Assembly: GCA_003427395.1 (NCBI GenBank)
Contig: BFEA01000787.1
Span: 369,908 to 405,537, forward strand
From: Chara braunii
Lineage: Eukaryota; Streptophyta; Charophyceae; Charales; Characeae
DNA length: 35,630 bases
Direction of reading: 5' to 3'
In this document: piece after piece, positions 10,567 to 18,862 of the stretch
Position numbering within the stretch: the first letter of the stretch is position 1
Layout: every line of letters begins with the position of its first letter
The notes under the pieces: generated by a model
The model's input: the letters and a program-made list of their open reading frames with translations, nothing else
Database searches by the model: none
Told to the model about the DNA's origin: nothing
Translations under genes and position numbers: made by a program

Positions 10567-10830
10567 GGGACCCCTACCCCATCCACAGTCCTCCCGGTTG
10601 GACCGGCCGGTGGCCCGGGCCGGTTCCCTCTCGGTTGCCCCCAGCACATTTTCACTGGGGCCTGGCTTTTTTTCTTTGCCGGCGCATATGTGTTCCCGAG
10701 GCCTCGTGGGGGTCGGCCCTGCCCCGCAATTTCGAAACCGGGTCCCGTAGGCCCGGATTTTTCAAGTCCAAAAAGTGGCCAATCTTGGCCGCCGATCGTC
10801 GCAGATCAGCGGCAAAGATCGGCCAGGACC
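10567..10830 (+). repeat. GC-rich dispersed repeat R, copy 1
   Basis: About 80% similar by eye to 21712-21975 in the same orientation, including 'GGGACCCCTACCCCATCC', 'GAGGCCTCGTGGGGG' and 'AAGTGGCCAA'. It contains CGGTTGGACCGG, also found in the hairpin repeat at 11540-11690. No open frame is shared by both copies in a convincing way, so I treat it as non-coding. Confidence 0.75.
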
Positions 10831-10839
10831 CCATTTCTT

Positions 10840-11535
10840 AAGAAAAACGGGCAGAGGATATCCGCCGCTGATCAGCAGCGGAGAACCGCCATACATTTTT
10901 CTTAAGATGTGGGTCGGGTAGGCCCCTTCTCCAGTTTGTCATTTTGTGGTCCTACGGACCAGTTACCATTGGCAATATCTGATGCTCTTTCACCCTCAGC
11001 CACGAGAGGAACACTATGCTTGTGATGAGGCTCTGCTGAGATTATATCCTTCTGCAATGTCCCTGCCATCTGTGGAAAAAGTTATGGGTTCGGGTTTTGG
11101 AATCGTGATGTCAGAGCCGTCCGAGGTGCAAGCCCAAGAATGGACCTAAGCTATATTCTTCTCTCTATCTATCTCGAATGGACCTTGCTCCACTACATGT
11201 ATCTGGACAGACTGCCAGGCAAGATACTTCCGGACGGATAACTCACCTTATGTAGAAACCAACAAACAGAAAACGCTCTGCCTCCACGAGCTGAAAGCTG
11301 GAACCATAACTCTTCTGCTGTCGAGTTATACTCTGGAAGAGCCATACCTTCTGGCAAGGACCTCCTCTCATCATATCTGGTTCAGCTCGTGGGGTATCAA
11401 ATGACACACTCCACGAAGTGCTCCAGCCACGAGGGGGTCGGACAAGTGAACTTGCTTACTTGACCCCTCCCTGTGGAAGCCATAGTTGCCTGACCATGTC
11501 AATACTAACCCCCTGCCCCCCTCTGGAAGCCCCCT
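10840..11535. other. No gene recognised
   Basis: Open frames here are short (up to 67 codons) and I recognise no domain. The stretch separates repeat R from the hairpin repeat H. Confidence 0.4.
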
Positions 11536-11539
11536 GAAA

Positions 11540-11690
11540 AATATTGCACCTTGAAAATTTTATTGCGGATTCCGACAGCTCTTGAAGAGCGCAGTCGGAA
11601 TCTGCCGAAAAAAAAAANCTGGTCCGGCTCCGGTTGGACCGGGGTAGCTCAACCGGCCATTTGCCGGCCCAGCACTGGTCTGCCCACCTT
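11540..11690 (+). repeat. Hairpin-bearing dispersed repeat H, copy 1
   Basis: Similar to 23135-23312. The 12-base arms 11565-11576 and 11594-11605 pair with eleven Watson-Crick pairs and one G-T pair around a 17-base loop. A second short stem, CCGGTTG with CAACCGG, lies at about 11630-11656. The other copy has the same arm length and loop length with compensatory changes. One N is present at 11619. Confidence 0.7.
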
Positions 11691-11868
11691 AGAAAAAGCA
11701 TTATTTTCCACCATATCCGTTAGCAATGCCGTCCAGTAGGGTGTTGGGGGGGCCTGGTTTCATTAGGGCCAGTTCCTAGGGAGACCTAGTAATATGGTCA
11801 CAGAACTCAGAAATGCAGGTGGCAAGGTGGCAGCAGGCTTCAGGGCCCCTTTCCAGAAGGGAAGAGAG

Positions 11869-12292
11869 ATGGTTAACGGAGACCTAAATTTTCAGACAAC
11901 TTGTCATGCAATTTATAACAAAACCCAAGAGTCGTTTTATCCAAACTTGCCAGCAATTCATAGAGTGGAGACCATACTAACTAATTGCAAGAAAATAATT
12001 TTTATTTTATTATTTTTTTTTAACTATAAAACCGCGAGGCAAAAGTGCACTTTCATGTAAATTTTGCCAACATTCAATTTTAGAAATCTAGAGAAATTTC
12101 AGAAATCTCAGCAGAGGAAATTCCAATGCTCCAAATGAGACCAAATTTGGTACACCCTAAACCTTGACCCAAAACAAAAACAGGCACCAAAAAAAAAAAA
12201 AAAAAAAAAAACATAAAATTTGACTGCCAAACCCTAATTTCAGTGTTGGGTCTGTTGGTCAGGACCTGAAAATGGGGGGTCCCGTTAACCAT
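11869..12292. mobile_element. ATGGTTAACGG inverted-repeat element, copy A (424 bp)
   Basis: It begins ATGGTTAACGGAGACC and ends GGTCCCGTTAACCAT, an imperfect terminal inverted repeat of about 25 bases that includes ATTTTCAG on both sides. It is AT-rich, non-coding, and contains a 22-A tract at about 12188-12211. Copy B at 12924-13252 has the same content in reverse orientation. Short flanks outside the ends (GAGAG on one side, TAGTAG on the other) are also shared, so the true unit may extend a few bases further. I see no target duplication. Confidence 0.65.
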
Positions 12293-12302
12293 TAGTAGCC
12301 TG

Positions 12303-12410
12303 GGGCTCAGTCCCACTGGCAAAGAGGAGTGGATTTAATGCCTGAATCTGGACGTGTTTGCGCAGAGGTGCAGATAATTGTGTGATTGATCTGTTTTTCT
12401 GCATCTCTGC
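12303..12410 (+). mobile_element. Damaged copy of the 165-bp PIF-type MITE
   Basis: 'TCCCACTGGCAAAGAGGA', 'CTGAATCTGGACGTGTTTG' and the following loop match the left half and centre of the element at 9667-9831. The right arm is mostly lost; a trace 'CCTCTTTGG' remains at about 12418-12426. No TTA duplication can be assigned. Confidence 0.65.
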
Positions 12411-12923
12411 ATACTGCCCTCTTTGGTACCGTCTTCTCCCGAACACAAGGTTAGGTCATTGCAGCTGTATTTTTAGGACATCTTCAATCTCGATACAGGG
12501 ATAATGACCATACGTTCTATTCCGCGGAAGACGTCGGACTGGGCCCCTAATGCCTTCTGAATGGTGTACACTTCTCTGTAAAGTAGAATATCACATCTCA
12601 ACCCCTTCACAGACGCAGGAAAAAAAGAAGACGAATCACTGTTCCCAGTTCTACAGCCACTCCACTTAAAAAAAAAAGAAAAAAAAGTACTGTTCCGAAC
12701 AATGTAAGGCCCGTCAAGCCCATTCTCTGATTTCCACATGCTATTTGGCGGGACTGGGACGATGAAATCTTCTATAGTAAGTTCTATTGCAACTCGGAGA
12801 CGGGAACTGTTTATTACTTTGCGCCTATTCTTAGAAAGTTTCTTATTTATGTCAGCAGCTTCTATTTGGTTGTTACTAACTTGTTAGGCAATTCAAGAAA
12901 AATTCTACATTTCCCTTCTACTA

Positions 12924-13252
12924 ATGGTTAACGGGACCCCCCATTTTTGGTGCTTGTTTTTGTTTTGGGTGAAGGTTTGGGTGTACCAAATTTGGTCTCA
13001 TTTGGAGCATTGGAATTTCCTCTGCTGAGATTTCTGAAATTTCTCAAGATTTCTGAAATTGAATGTTGGCGAAATTTACATGAAAGTGCACTTTTGCTTC
13101 GCTGTTTTATAGTTAAAAAATATATATAATTTCTTGCAATTAGTTGGTATGGTCTCCACTCCATGAATCGCTGGCAAGTTTGGATAAAACGACTCTTGGG
13201 TTTTGTTATAAATGGCATGACAAGTCTGAAAATTTAGGTCTCTGTTAACCAT
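12924..13252. mobile_element. ATGGTTAACGG inverted-repeat element, copy B (329 bp)
   Basis: Inverted relative to copy A and shorter mainly because it lacks an internal segment that holds the long A tract in copy A. The ends are ATGGTTAACGGGACC and GGTCTCTGTTAACCAT. Together copies A and B form long inverted arms around about 630 bases. Confidence 0.65.
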
Positions 13253-13500
13253 CTCTCCCGCAGACAGGTACAAGGCGTGGATGGATTGCCATATGCTAAT
13301 CTAAAAGCTGGATCTGAACTTGAAGACATTTTGGGAAATGCACATGTTCCTGAACTTAGAGCCTTATACGACTATATACCTCCCTGTGGTTCAAAATTCT
13401 GTCACCCGGCCACTACCGGTCGTAGGCCGACCCTTCGCGTAGCCGGTGTGTATACCGCTGTAAGCCTCAGCCGGTCCGCGTCAGAGCGAGTGTTGGTGTC

Positions 13501-13679
13501 AACCACTAGTAACTTTGCCGGCCGGTTTCGACAAGTTTTAGCCTAGTCCCAAACTTTTAGGAGGCCGAGCCCGACAACGGCTGCCGCTGATGAATCTGAT
13601 TGGCGGCCGCCGTTTTGTTTTGGCCTCGTGAAAGGTCGGAAGCCCACTATTTTCCGAACCGACAAAGGTACTAGTGCTT
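13501..13679. mobile_element. 179-bp GC-rich MITE of the AACCRCYAGTRC family
   Basis: The left end AACCACTAGTAACTTTG and the complement of the right end AAGCACTAGTACCTTTG are inverted with few mismatches, and similarity continues into CCGG/TCGG. The right side is followed by TA (13680-13681); the left dinucleotide is TC and not TA, presumably mutated. The interior is CpG-rich and non-coding. Confidence 0.55.
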
Positions 13680-13699
13680 TAACAGACTGCAACCAGCAG

Positions 13700-14600
13700 A
13701 AGCTGAGAAGCTCCATCAGAAATCAGGGAACACAGTGTTATGAATTTGCTCTGTGCATACATTCGCTAACAAACCGTAAAGCCTACAATGATTCGAAAAA
13801 AGGCTGAAATACAGTAAATTACTAAATGTCAGTGATACATGATAGTAAAGTTAAGTAAACTTTATTATGTTTATTTATGGGACACGGGAGCCTTTTTCCA
13901 GCAGTTGCTCACCTGCTGCCCCCCCCCCCCCCCCCCCCCCCCCCAACACACACACAGATTTGGGTCATCAATAAGATATAAAATATAAAAAGAAAAAACA
14001 AAATAGTGAACTGTAAGCAATCATTTACCATGGTCAACATCCATCATCCTTGTTCAAGTTAATTTGCAGATTCGTCAAAAAAAACAACAACAACAGTCTT
14101 TCTGCTGTGCTCTTTGTTTTTCTCTCTTTTTCCATTTCGTTTCGCTCAAACCTTCTGCATCAATGAATATGACTCTGTAAAAAAAAAGAAAAAAAAAAAA
14201 AAAAAAAAAGAGAAGATTTTGTCACATGGAGAATATATAGTTCGGATTACTGACTGTTTTGATCACAATTCTATTGCTGATAAATAATGCTTTAGCCACT
14301 GCCAATCTGTTTTATAATGAGCTAGTCATAGATGGTTTCACGGTTTTTACCTATTTTTGGACCTCTCCACACTATTCATGAAACGACAGAAGTACAAGTG
14401 AGTCTCCATATCCCCAGGGAAGGTGGCAAGATATACATCCCTGACTATCCATAGTAAGCAAGACATCTTGGCACCTTTCATGGGATGATACATTCATATT
14501 TTATTTTTCATTTCATGAGATGTGTGGTGAGGCCCATTCTATTAATGTATAAGATGTAATATATTATGTAACAAACCAACATCAGGTAACACTGTAACGG
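13700..14600. other. No gene recognised; poly(C) and poly(A) tracts
   Basis: It contains a 27-base C run near 13918-13944 followed by CA repeats, and a long A tract at about 14178-14209. I find no coding or RNA gene signal before the adapter at 14608. Confidence 0.5.
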
Positions 14601-14607
14601 TATACAC

Positions 14608-14645
14608 CTGTCTCTTATACACATCTAGATGTGTATAAGAGACAG
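14608..14645. other. Nextera (Tn5 mosaic-end) junction adapter left in assembly
   Basis: CTGTCTCTTATACACATCT followed directly by its complement, 38 bases, is the synthetic mate-pair junction adapter made from two Tn5 mosaic ends. It is not genomic. The 34 bases after it (14648-14681) repeat 6665-6698, and an N gap follows. Peptides predicted across it are artefacts. Confidence 0.97.
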
Positions 14646-14681
14646 GAACATGGATACATGAACTGTGTAAAATGTCTGTCA

Positions 14682-14712
14682 NNNNNNNNNNNNNNNNNNN
14701 NNNNNNNNNNNN
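14682..14712. other. Assembly gap of 31 N
   Basis: A run of N immediately after the adapter-linked fragment. The true distance and sequence here are unknown. Confidence 0.99.
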
Positions 14713-14836
14713 TTTTTTTTTTGAAGTATACATCTGTTTTTAGTACTTTTTAGTATTTACTGTTTAGTACTTCTACAGTTTTTACTTTTGATTGACCTCC
14801 AATGGCGATTGCATCATTGCAGACAAATATTCCTTT

Positions 14837-14927
14837 ACCATTTCCCGATTTTTTTGTATGTCATCCTTCCGCAGGGGCCATGCTAATCTTCTCTGTATTG
14901 TTCCAATTTTAAGTTTTAACAGATGGT
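14837..14927 (-). pseudogene. U6 snRNA pseudogene
   Basis: Read on the minus strand, AAAATTGGAAC, ACAGAGAAGATTAGCATGG, CCCCTGCG, AAGGATGACA and AAATCGGGAAATGG follow in the order and spacing of spliceosomal U6. The ACAGAGA box and the AGC of the catalytic centre are intact. The 5' end is wrong: a small 'TTAAAAC' duplication lies before the core and the usual 5' stem-loop is not visible. The 3' end lacks the usual T run right after AAATGG. Substitutions such as CGGAAGG for CGCAAGG add to the picture. A retrotransposed or otherwise dead copy is most likely. A rapidly evolving functional variant cannot be excluded. Confidence 0.8.
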
Positions 14928-15393
14928 TGCTGCAATATCCCCTCTATTTTTGGAAGCTGCTTGGATGCGCCCTGCCAAAAAAAAAAAGAAAAAGAAAAAA
15001 ACGAGAGAGGATACTCCCTGCAGTGTTATGACGGATGCTGATCCCTTTCGTAGGGCTGTTTTGCAGTGTGCTTTCAACTGCTTTGTTATTTTTTCCTGAA
15101 ATGTTTCAACTGTGATGTCCTCTTTCGTCGTTGGGGGGGGGGAGGGGGGAGAAGCTCCTCTTTTTTTTTTTTGTTTTGGCAAAGCTCTTTTATATGTAGG
15201 CAGCCAGTGTCATCTCACTGTCGATTTTCAGAAAAGAGGAACGAAAAAGTTCATTTTCTACTACTCATCGGCTGCCCCATTTCAAAATCAAAAGATTCGA
15301 GTGATTAACCAGTTCCACCGTATGCTCTCGTCTTCTTATTTTTAAATTTAGTTTGAATTTCAGATTCAGTCTGCAGTGTGCTTCGGGTGTGTT

Positions 15394-15640
15394 AGGTCCT
15401 TGTTTATGGCCCCAGCTTCATTCTATTCTGGAGGAGTGCCAGCGCGTTTCATTTTCCACTGGCTACTTAGTCAGATATTGTACGATCATACAACTCACTG
15501 CCCAAAACTCTTTCTTCCATTATGGCCGGAGGAAGCTCTTTCAGCATTGATTGCTCCTCTGATGGAGGATTGACTTTCAAACTGGCCTTTCCTTCTTGGG
15601 TTCCTCTCAGTCTGTAGGTGTTGTTCAGATCACCTTGAAA
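15394..15640 (-). repeat. Solo LINE 3' tail fragment
   Basis: Similar to 18880-19065 and 8400-8640: 'AGGTCCTTNTNATGG', 'ATTCTGG.G.G', 'CAGCATTGATTGCT' and 'GGAGGATTGACT' recur in the same order. No coding part is attached. It abuts the PIF/Harbinger-like element that starts at 15687. Confidence 0.65.
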
Positions 15641-15686
15641 ACTCTTTGAAACTTGAGGGTGCGGATCGAGAGAAGAAATGTGCCTA

Positions 15687-17392
15687 GGGGCTCGTTAGAC
15701 ACTCCTTGGGCGCACAAATCCCCCGAGGAAAATTTCGTTCCACCTATCCTCGGGGATGAAAACGAAAAAAAGAAGTGCGAACATTTCCTTGGGGAATCCT
15801 TGGGGCGTCCTCGGGCTACAGGCATTTGGTGGTGTTCCCCAAGGGACCTCCCGAGGTCCCTTGGAGGTCAAGGATCCGTGATAATCGGAGCGGCGAGGGC
15901 ACCCGTCGTCGGCAAGAAATTTTCGTCGGCTGGCCCATTGGACTTCCTACCGGGCAGCACACGGACATCTTGGGTCTTCAACGTTCGGCTTCGAGGAACC
16001 TTAGGCCAACGGTAACCGTTGGTGGCCGGCCGGCCCCCACGGACGTCGTCAGGGTGCCGGGACGCACACATAAGAGGCGGTCTGCGAAGAAGGACGTCAG
16101 CATGGACGGGCGACAGGCGAAGACCAGGTCTTCAGTGGACCACTCCAGAAGCCACCGCGCAGGCCACGGCCTGGCTAGCATTGCAAGGGCATACGACCCG
16201 TTAGAGTGTGTGTCGTACACTGTCCTCTACCGTCTGCTCCCTTCATCGTTGCCGTTCGGTGGACCTTCATCGTCATCGTAGAATTACAGCCCTGTCGTAC
16301 GTGTCATTGATGGCCGACCTCTATTGAAGGTTGCCACTGCTGCTCCTAGTCGCAATTTTGCTTGTCATGGTCCTCCTGTTCCACATGTGCATTCTCTATC
16401 GTTGATGGTCGACCTCTATCGAAGGCCTCCAACAGAGAAGACGAGGGATCGACACCGCTGCAAAAGTACTCCTCCGTCACATCGTCGCATTGCCTGAGAT
16501 CCTCCCACGCCCCGCCCGTCCTCCTTTTCATCCACCACCTCGGCGCCGCTCGTGGAAGAACACTGCAACCCACGGTGCAACAAACCTGAACTGCAGCCTC
16601 GGTGATGGCCACGGTATCCAGTCCTTCGACCGACACTTGATGAAGCGTCTTCCTCTTCCGCACACGGATCTGCGCTCTCATTCTACCCAATGCCGTCTCC
16701 TGCTGACAACGAAATAGCACGGCCGCCACGGCTGTCTTCTCGATCGTCGTCAACTTCGCACGTCCGTCGTCGCTGCCGCCCTCCATCGGCACGTGTGTTG
16801 CAATGCTCATGAACCACGAAAATACAACAGCCACCAACTCGCCACGACTACGGTAACTTCAACGCCAAGTCCCCGACAACGTTCCCTCGTGTGCTCGACT
16901 CAACACATAGGCACGGCGGCAGGAGAAGGCGATGGCGATGGACCTTCGCGGGGCGCTTACAAATTCGTGACCACTTACGAGGACTCCATTGCGCCGCTGC
17001 AAATGCCCATTTCCACCATCACGGATATGGACGCCACCTGCCCCGCGTCGCCGTCGTGACGTCCAGCACCCAATTTGAAATTTGATTTTCGAACGGGGAG
17101 GTCCATTGCTTTTTAAGGGTTTTTTCTTTCCCCGTCGCCAGCGCCTTTCAAAATTTCCCACCTTCGGCAGCTGGACCACACCGTAGCAAGACAGACATCA
17201 CCCAATGGACCAAGGCATTGCCCGCCCCTGTGACCGACTATATATTATGAAAATGACCGTCGGGGCCGAAAGGAATCATCCTTGGGAGACCACCCCAAGG
17301 ATAGGTGGAACGACGGCGGGAATTTCCTTCAAAACCCCAAAGGAAACTTCCTTCGGCCCCGAGGACGCCCCAAGGAGTGTCTAACGAGCCCC
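15687..17392. mobile_element. 1.7-kb PIF/Harbinger-like element, internally reduced
   Basis: The ends are GGGGCTCGTTAGACACTCC and its inverse, identical over at least 24 bases; similarity continues inside (for example CGTTCCACCTATCCT at 15736 and its complement at 17293-17312). The flanks are CTA on the left (15684-15686) and TTA on the right (17393-17395), one base short of a perfect 3-bp duplication. The terminal GGGGC and 3-bp TWA-type flank fit PIF/Harbinger. The interior is GC-rich and has one transposase-like reading frame on the minus strand but no visible DDE catalytic part, so it is probably non-autonomous. Confidence 0.55.
16346..16837 (-). pseudogene. N-terminal part of a PIF/Harbinger-type transposase
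   Basis: The 163-codon frame contains 'RWWMKRRTGGAWEDLRQCDDVTEEYF' in overlapping pieces (residues about 100-125). That matches the 'R..G.W..L...DD..E.YF' segment found N-terminal to the DDE domain in HARBI1-like transposases. What should follow, an RMS-type helix and then the DDE catalytic region, is missing: the frame ends at 16346 and I find no continuation in the remaining 650 bases of the element. The start at 16837 is arbitrary, since the upstream minus-strand frame 16859-17179 may be part of the same gene. The family call rests on one motif. Confidence 0.45.
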
Positions 17393-17395
17393 TTA

Positions 17396-18486
17396 GTTGT
17401 GGCCAACTCTTTTTTTCATTGCAGACATCCACGGGCTGTTTTTTCTCAAGTTTCTTATCAACTCTCCTGAAACCATCGCCCAAGGACCCAAGGTTGCATT
17501 CATGAAGAATCTTTTTTTTCTTTTCTTATAAAAACGGCCGGAGTATTGAAGTGACCTTAGGAGTTTGCCTAGGACCCAGTGTATAGGCACCTGACCAGGT
17601 TGTCTCATCTAAGCCCTGTGTCTGGCACCTTTGGGGGAGCACAGACCCCAGCCATCTTACTCTTAAGGCTTAACCAACAGTGACTGACTAGCAATCACCA
17701 TGGTCCACCCTTCGTTGTACTGGCCCCTTGGGCCTTTTCTTAGAGTCCCTACAGTCGTTACCTAGACTTGATTAACTATTCAAGCCCTCCCTCGCATGAG
17801 GCCCACGCCCAGGATATCGTAAGATCTGGACCCCCCCCCCCCATAGCACAGTCCTACGGTATCGTAAGTGGTTTTTGGCCAATTGCAGTATTTCGAGCTC
17901 TAATAATCCTACACTTTTTGTAGGCAGGCGAGGAGTATCATCTACCTCCGGTGGGTGTGAGGGAGTCAGGGGACTAGGTGTGACTACACCCCTCTTACCA
18001 CTTGGCTGGCTCAACTATATCCATTCCAGCAAGAAACCCCAATGGTACCCAGACCCAATCAGAGCACAGTCTAGACCCCTATTGCTCGAGCGAAAGGCCC
18101 CACCGAACCCCCCACACCCCTCATTGACATAGGCAGCGACACCCCCCTTTATTGTTTTTAGGTACAGGCAAGTGTGTTGAGTGTGTATTTTCCGTACGAT
18201 GGCTACTTGGTACCTCTGCTCAATCAGGAAATATTTCTTGCAACCTTCCAAGCACCCCTACGATTCCCATGAGCATACCCAAACCCAACGGTAATTATCA
18301 GAAAAAGCCAAGTGCCGAGAGCCCCCAAGCATCCTTCCCACCAGTCTGTTCTAGGCGTACAACATTACGGACGTAACCCCTTGGGTGGTGCGCAGGCAGG
18401 GCCTGCAGTTCTTACCATGCATCAACCCAAAGGGAGTGTGCAAATGGCTGTACACTGGTCAATGTTCGCCGGTGTCCATGTGTGAG
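17396..18486. other. No gene recognised
   Basis: It includes a C run at about 17831-17842 and short open frames up to 85 codons, none with a recognisable domain. Confidence 0.4.
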
Positions 18487-18574
18487 GCTGCGGGGTATTG
18501 AATCCACAACCGCAGACCACAATGCGCATTTCCAACCGGTGCTCTACCCACTGAGCTATTGGCCATTCACCGCA
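18487..18574 (-). repeat. tRNA-derived SINE head
   Basis: On the minus strand TAGCTCAGTGG (18548-18558) is a perfect pol III A box within a D-arm whose GCTC and GAGC stem is intact. GATTCAATACC (18494-18504) matches the B box RGTTCRANNCY with one change. The spacing of about 44 bases fits a tRNA. The acceptor and T-stems do not pair properly and the anticodon stem is broken, so this is a tRNA pseudogene or, more likely, a SINE head. The body would extend to the left of 18487. Confidence 0.6.
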
Positions 18575-18862
18575 TGCTTGAAGAATCACCCCACCAGGTG
18601 CCCTAGAGTTGAAGGTCGATGCACTTGTGAGGGGTGCTCATATCACCCTCGCGAGTGCTCTGAGCCACGAAAAGAAAAAAGAAAAAAAGGAGTTCAGCGG
18701 CGGAAAGTGCACTAAACGGCTGACCGGGCCATCTACGCCATTGAACTTGAAAGTACCTTGCGGATGTACCTTTAATTCAAGGGTGGACATGGCGTTATCG
18801 GCCCATGAAACTCAACAATCTCAGGATGTGCCGGGCATTAAGATTCTTCTGAGGATGCCAAC

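Noticed and set aside
10946-11149. 67-codon frame 'MVLRTSYHWQYLMLF'
   Set aside because: Protein-like composition but no domain and no second copy at the other R-H locus.
13277-13546. 89-codon frame starting 'MDGLPYANLKAGSELEDIL', possible exon after a CAG at 13263
   Set aside because: The first 40 residues look protein-like, but there is no known domain, and the rest runs into the GC-rich MITE at 13501.
14542-14733. Peptide with 'PVSYTHLDVYKRQ' and its relative at 28520-28756
   Set aside because: Translation of the synthetic library adapter, not a gene.
18548-18558. Functional tRNA gene
   Set aside because: A and B boxes are good but acceptor, anticodon and T stems do not pair.
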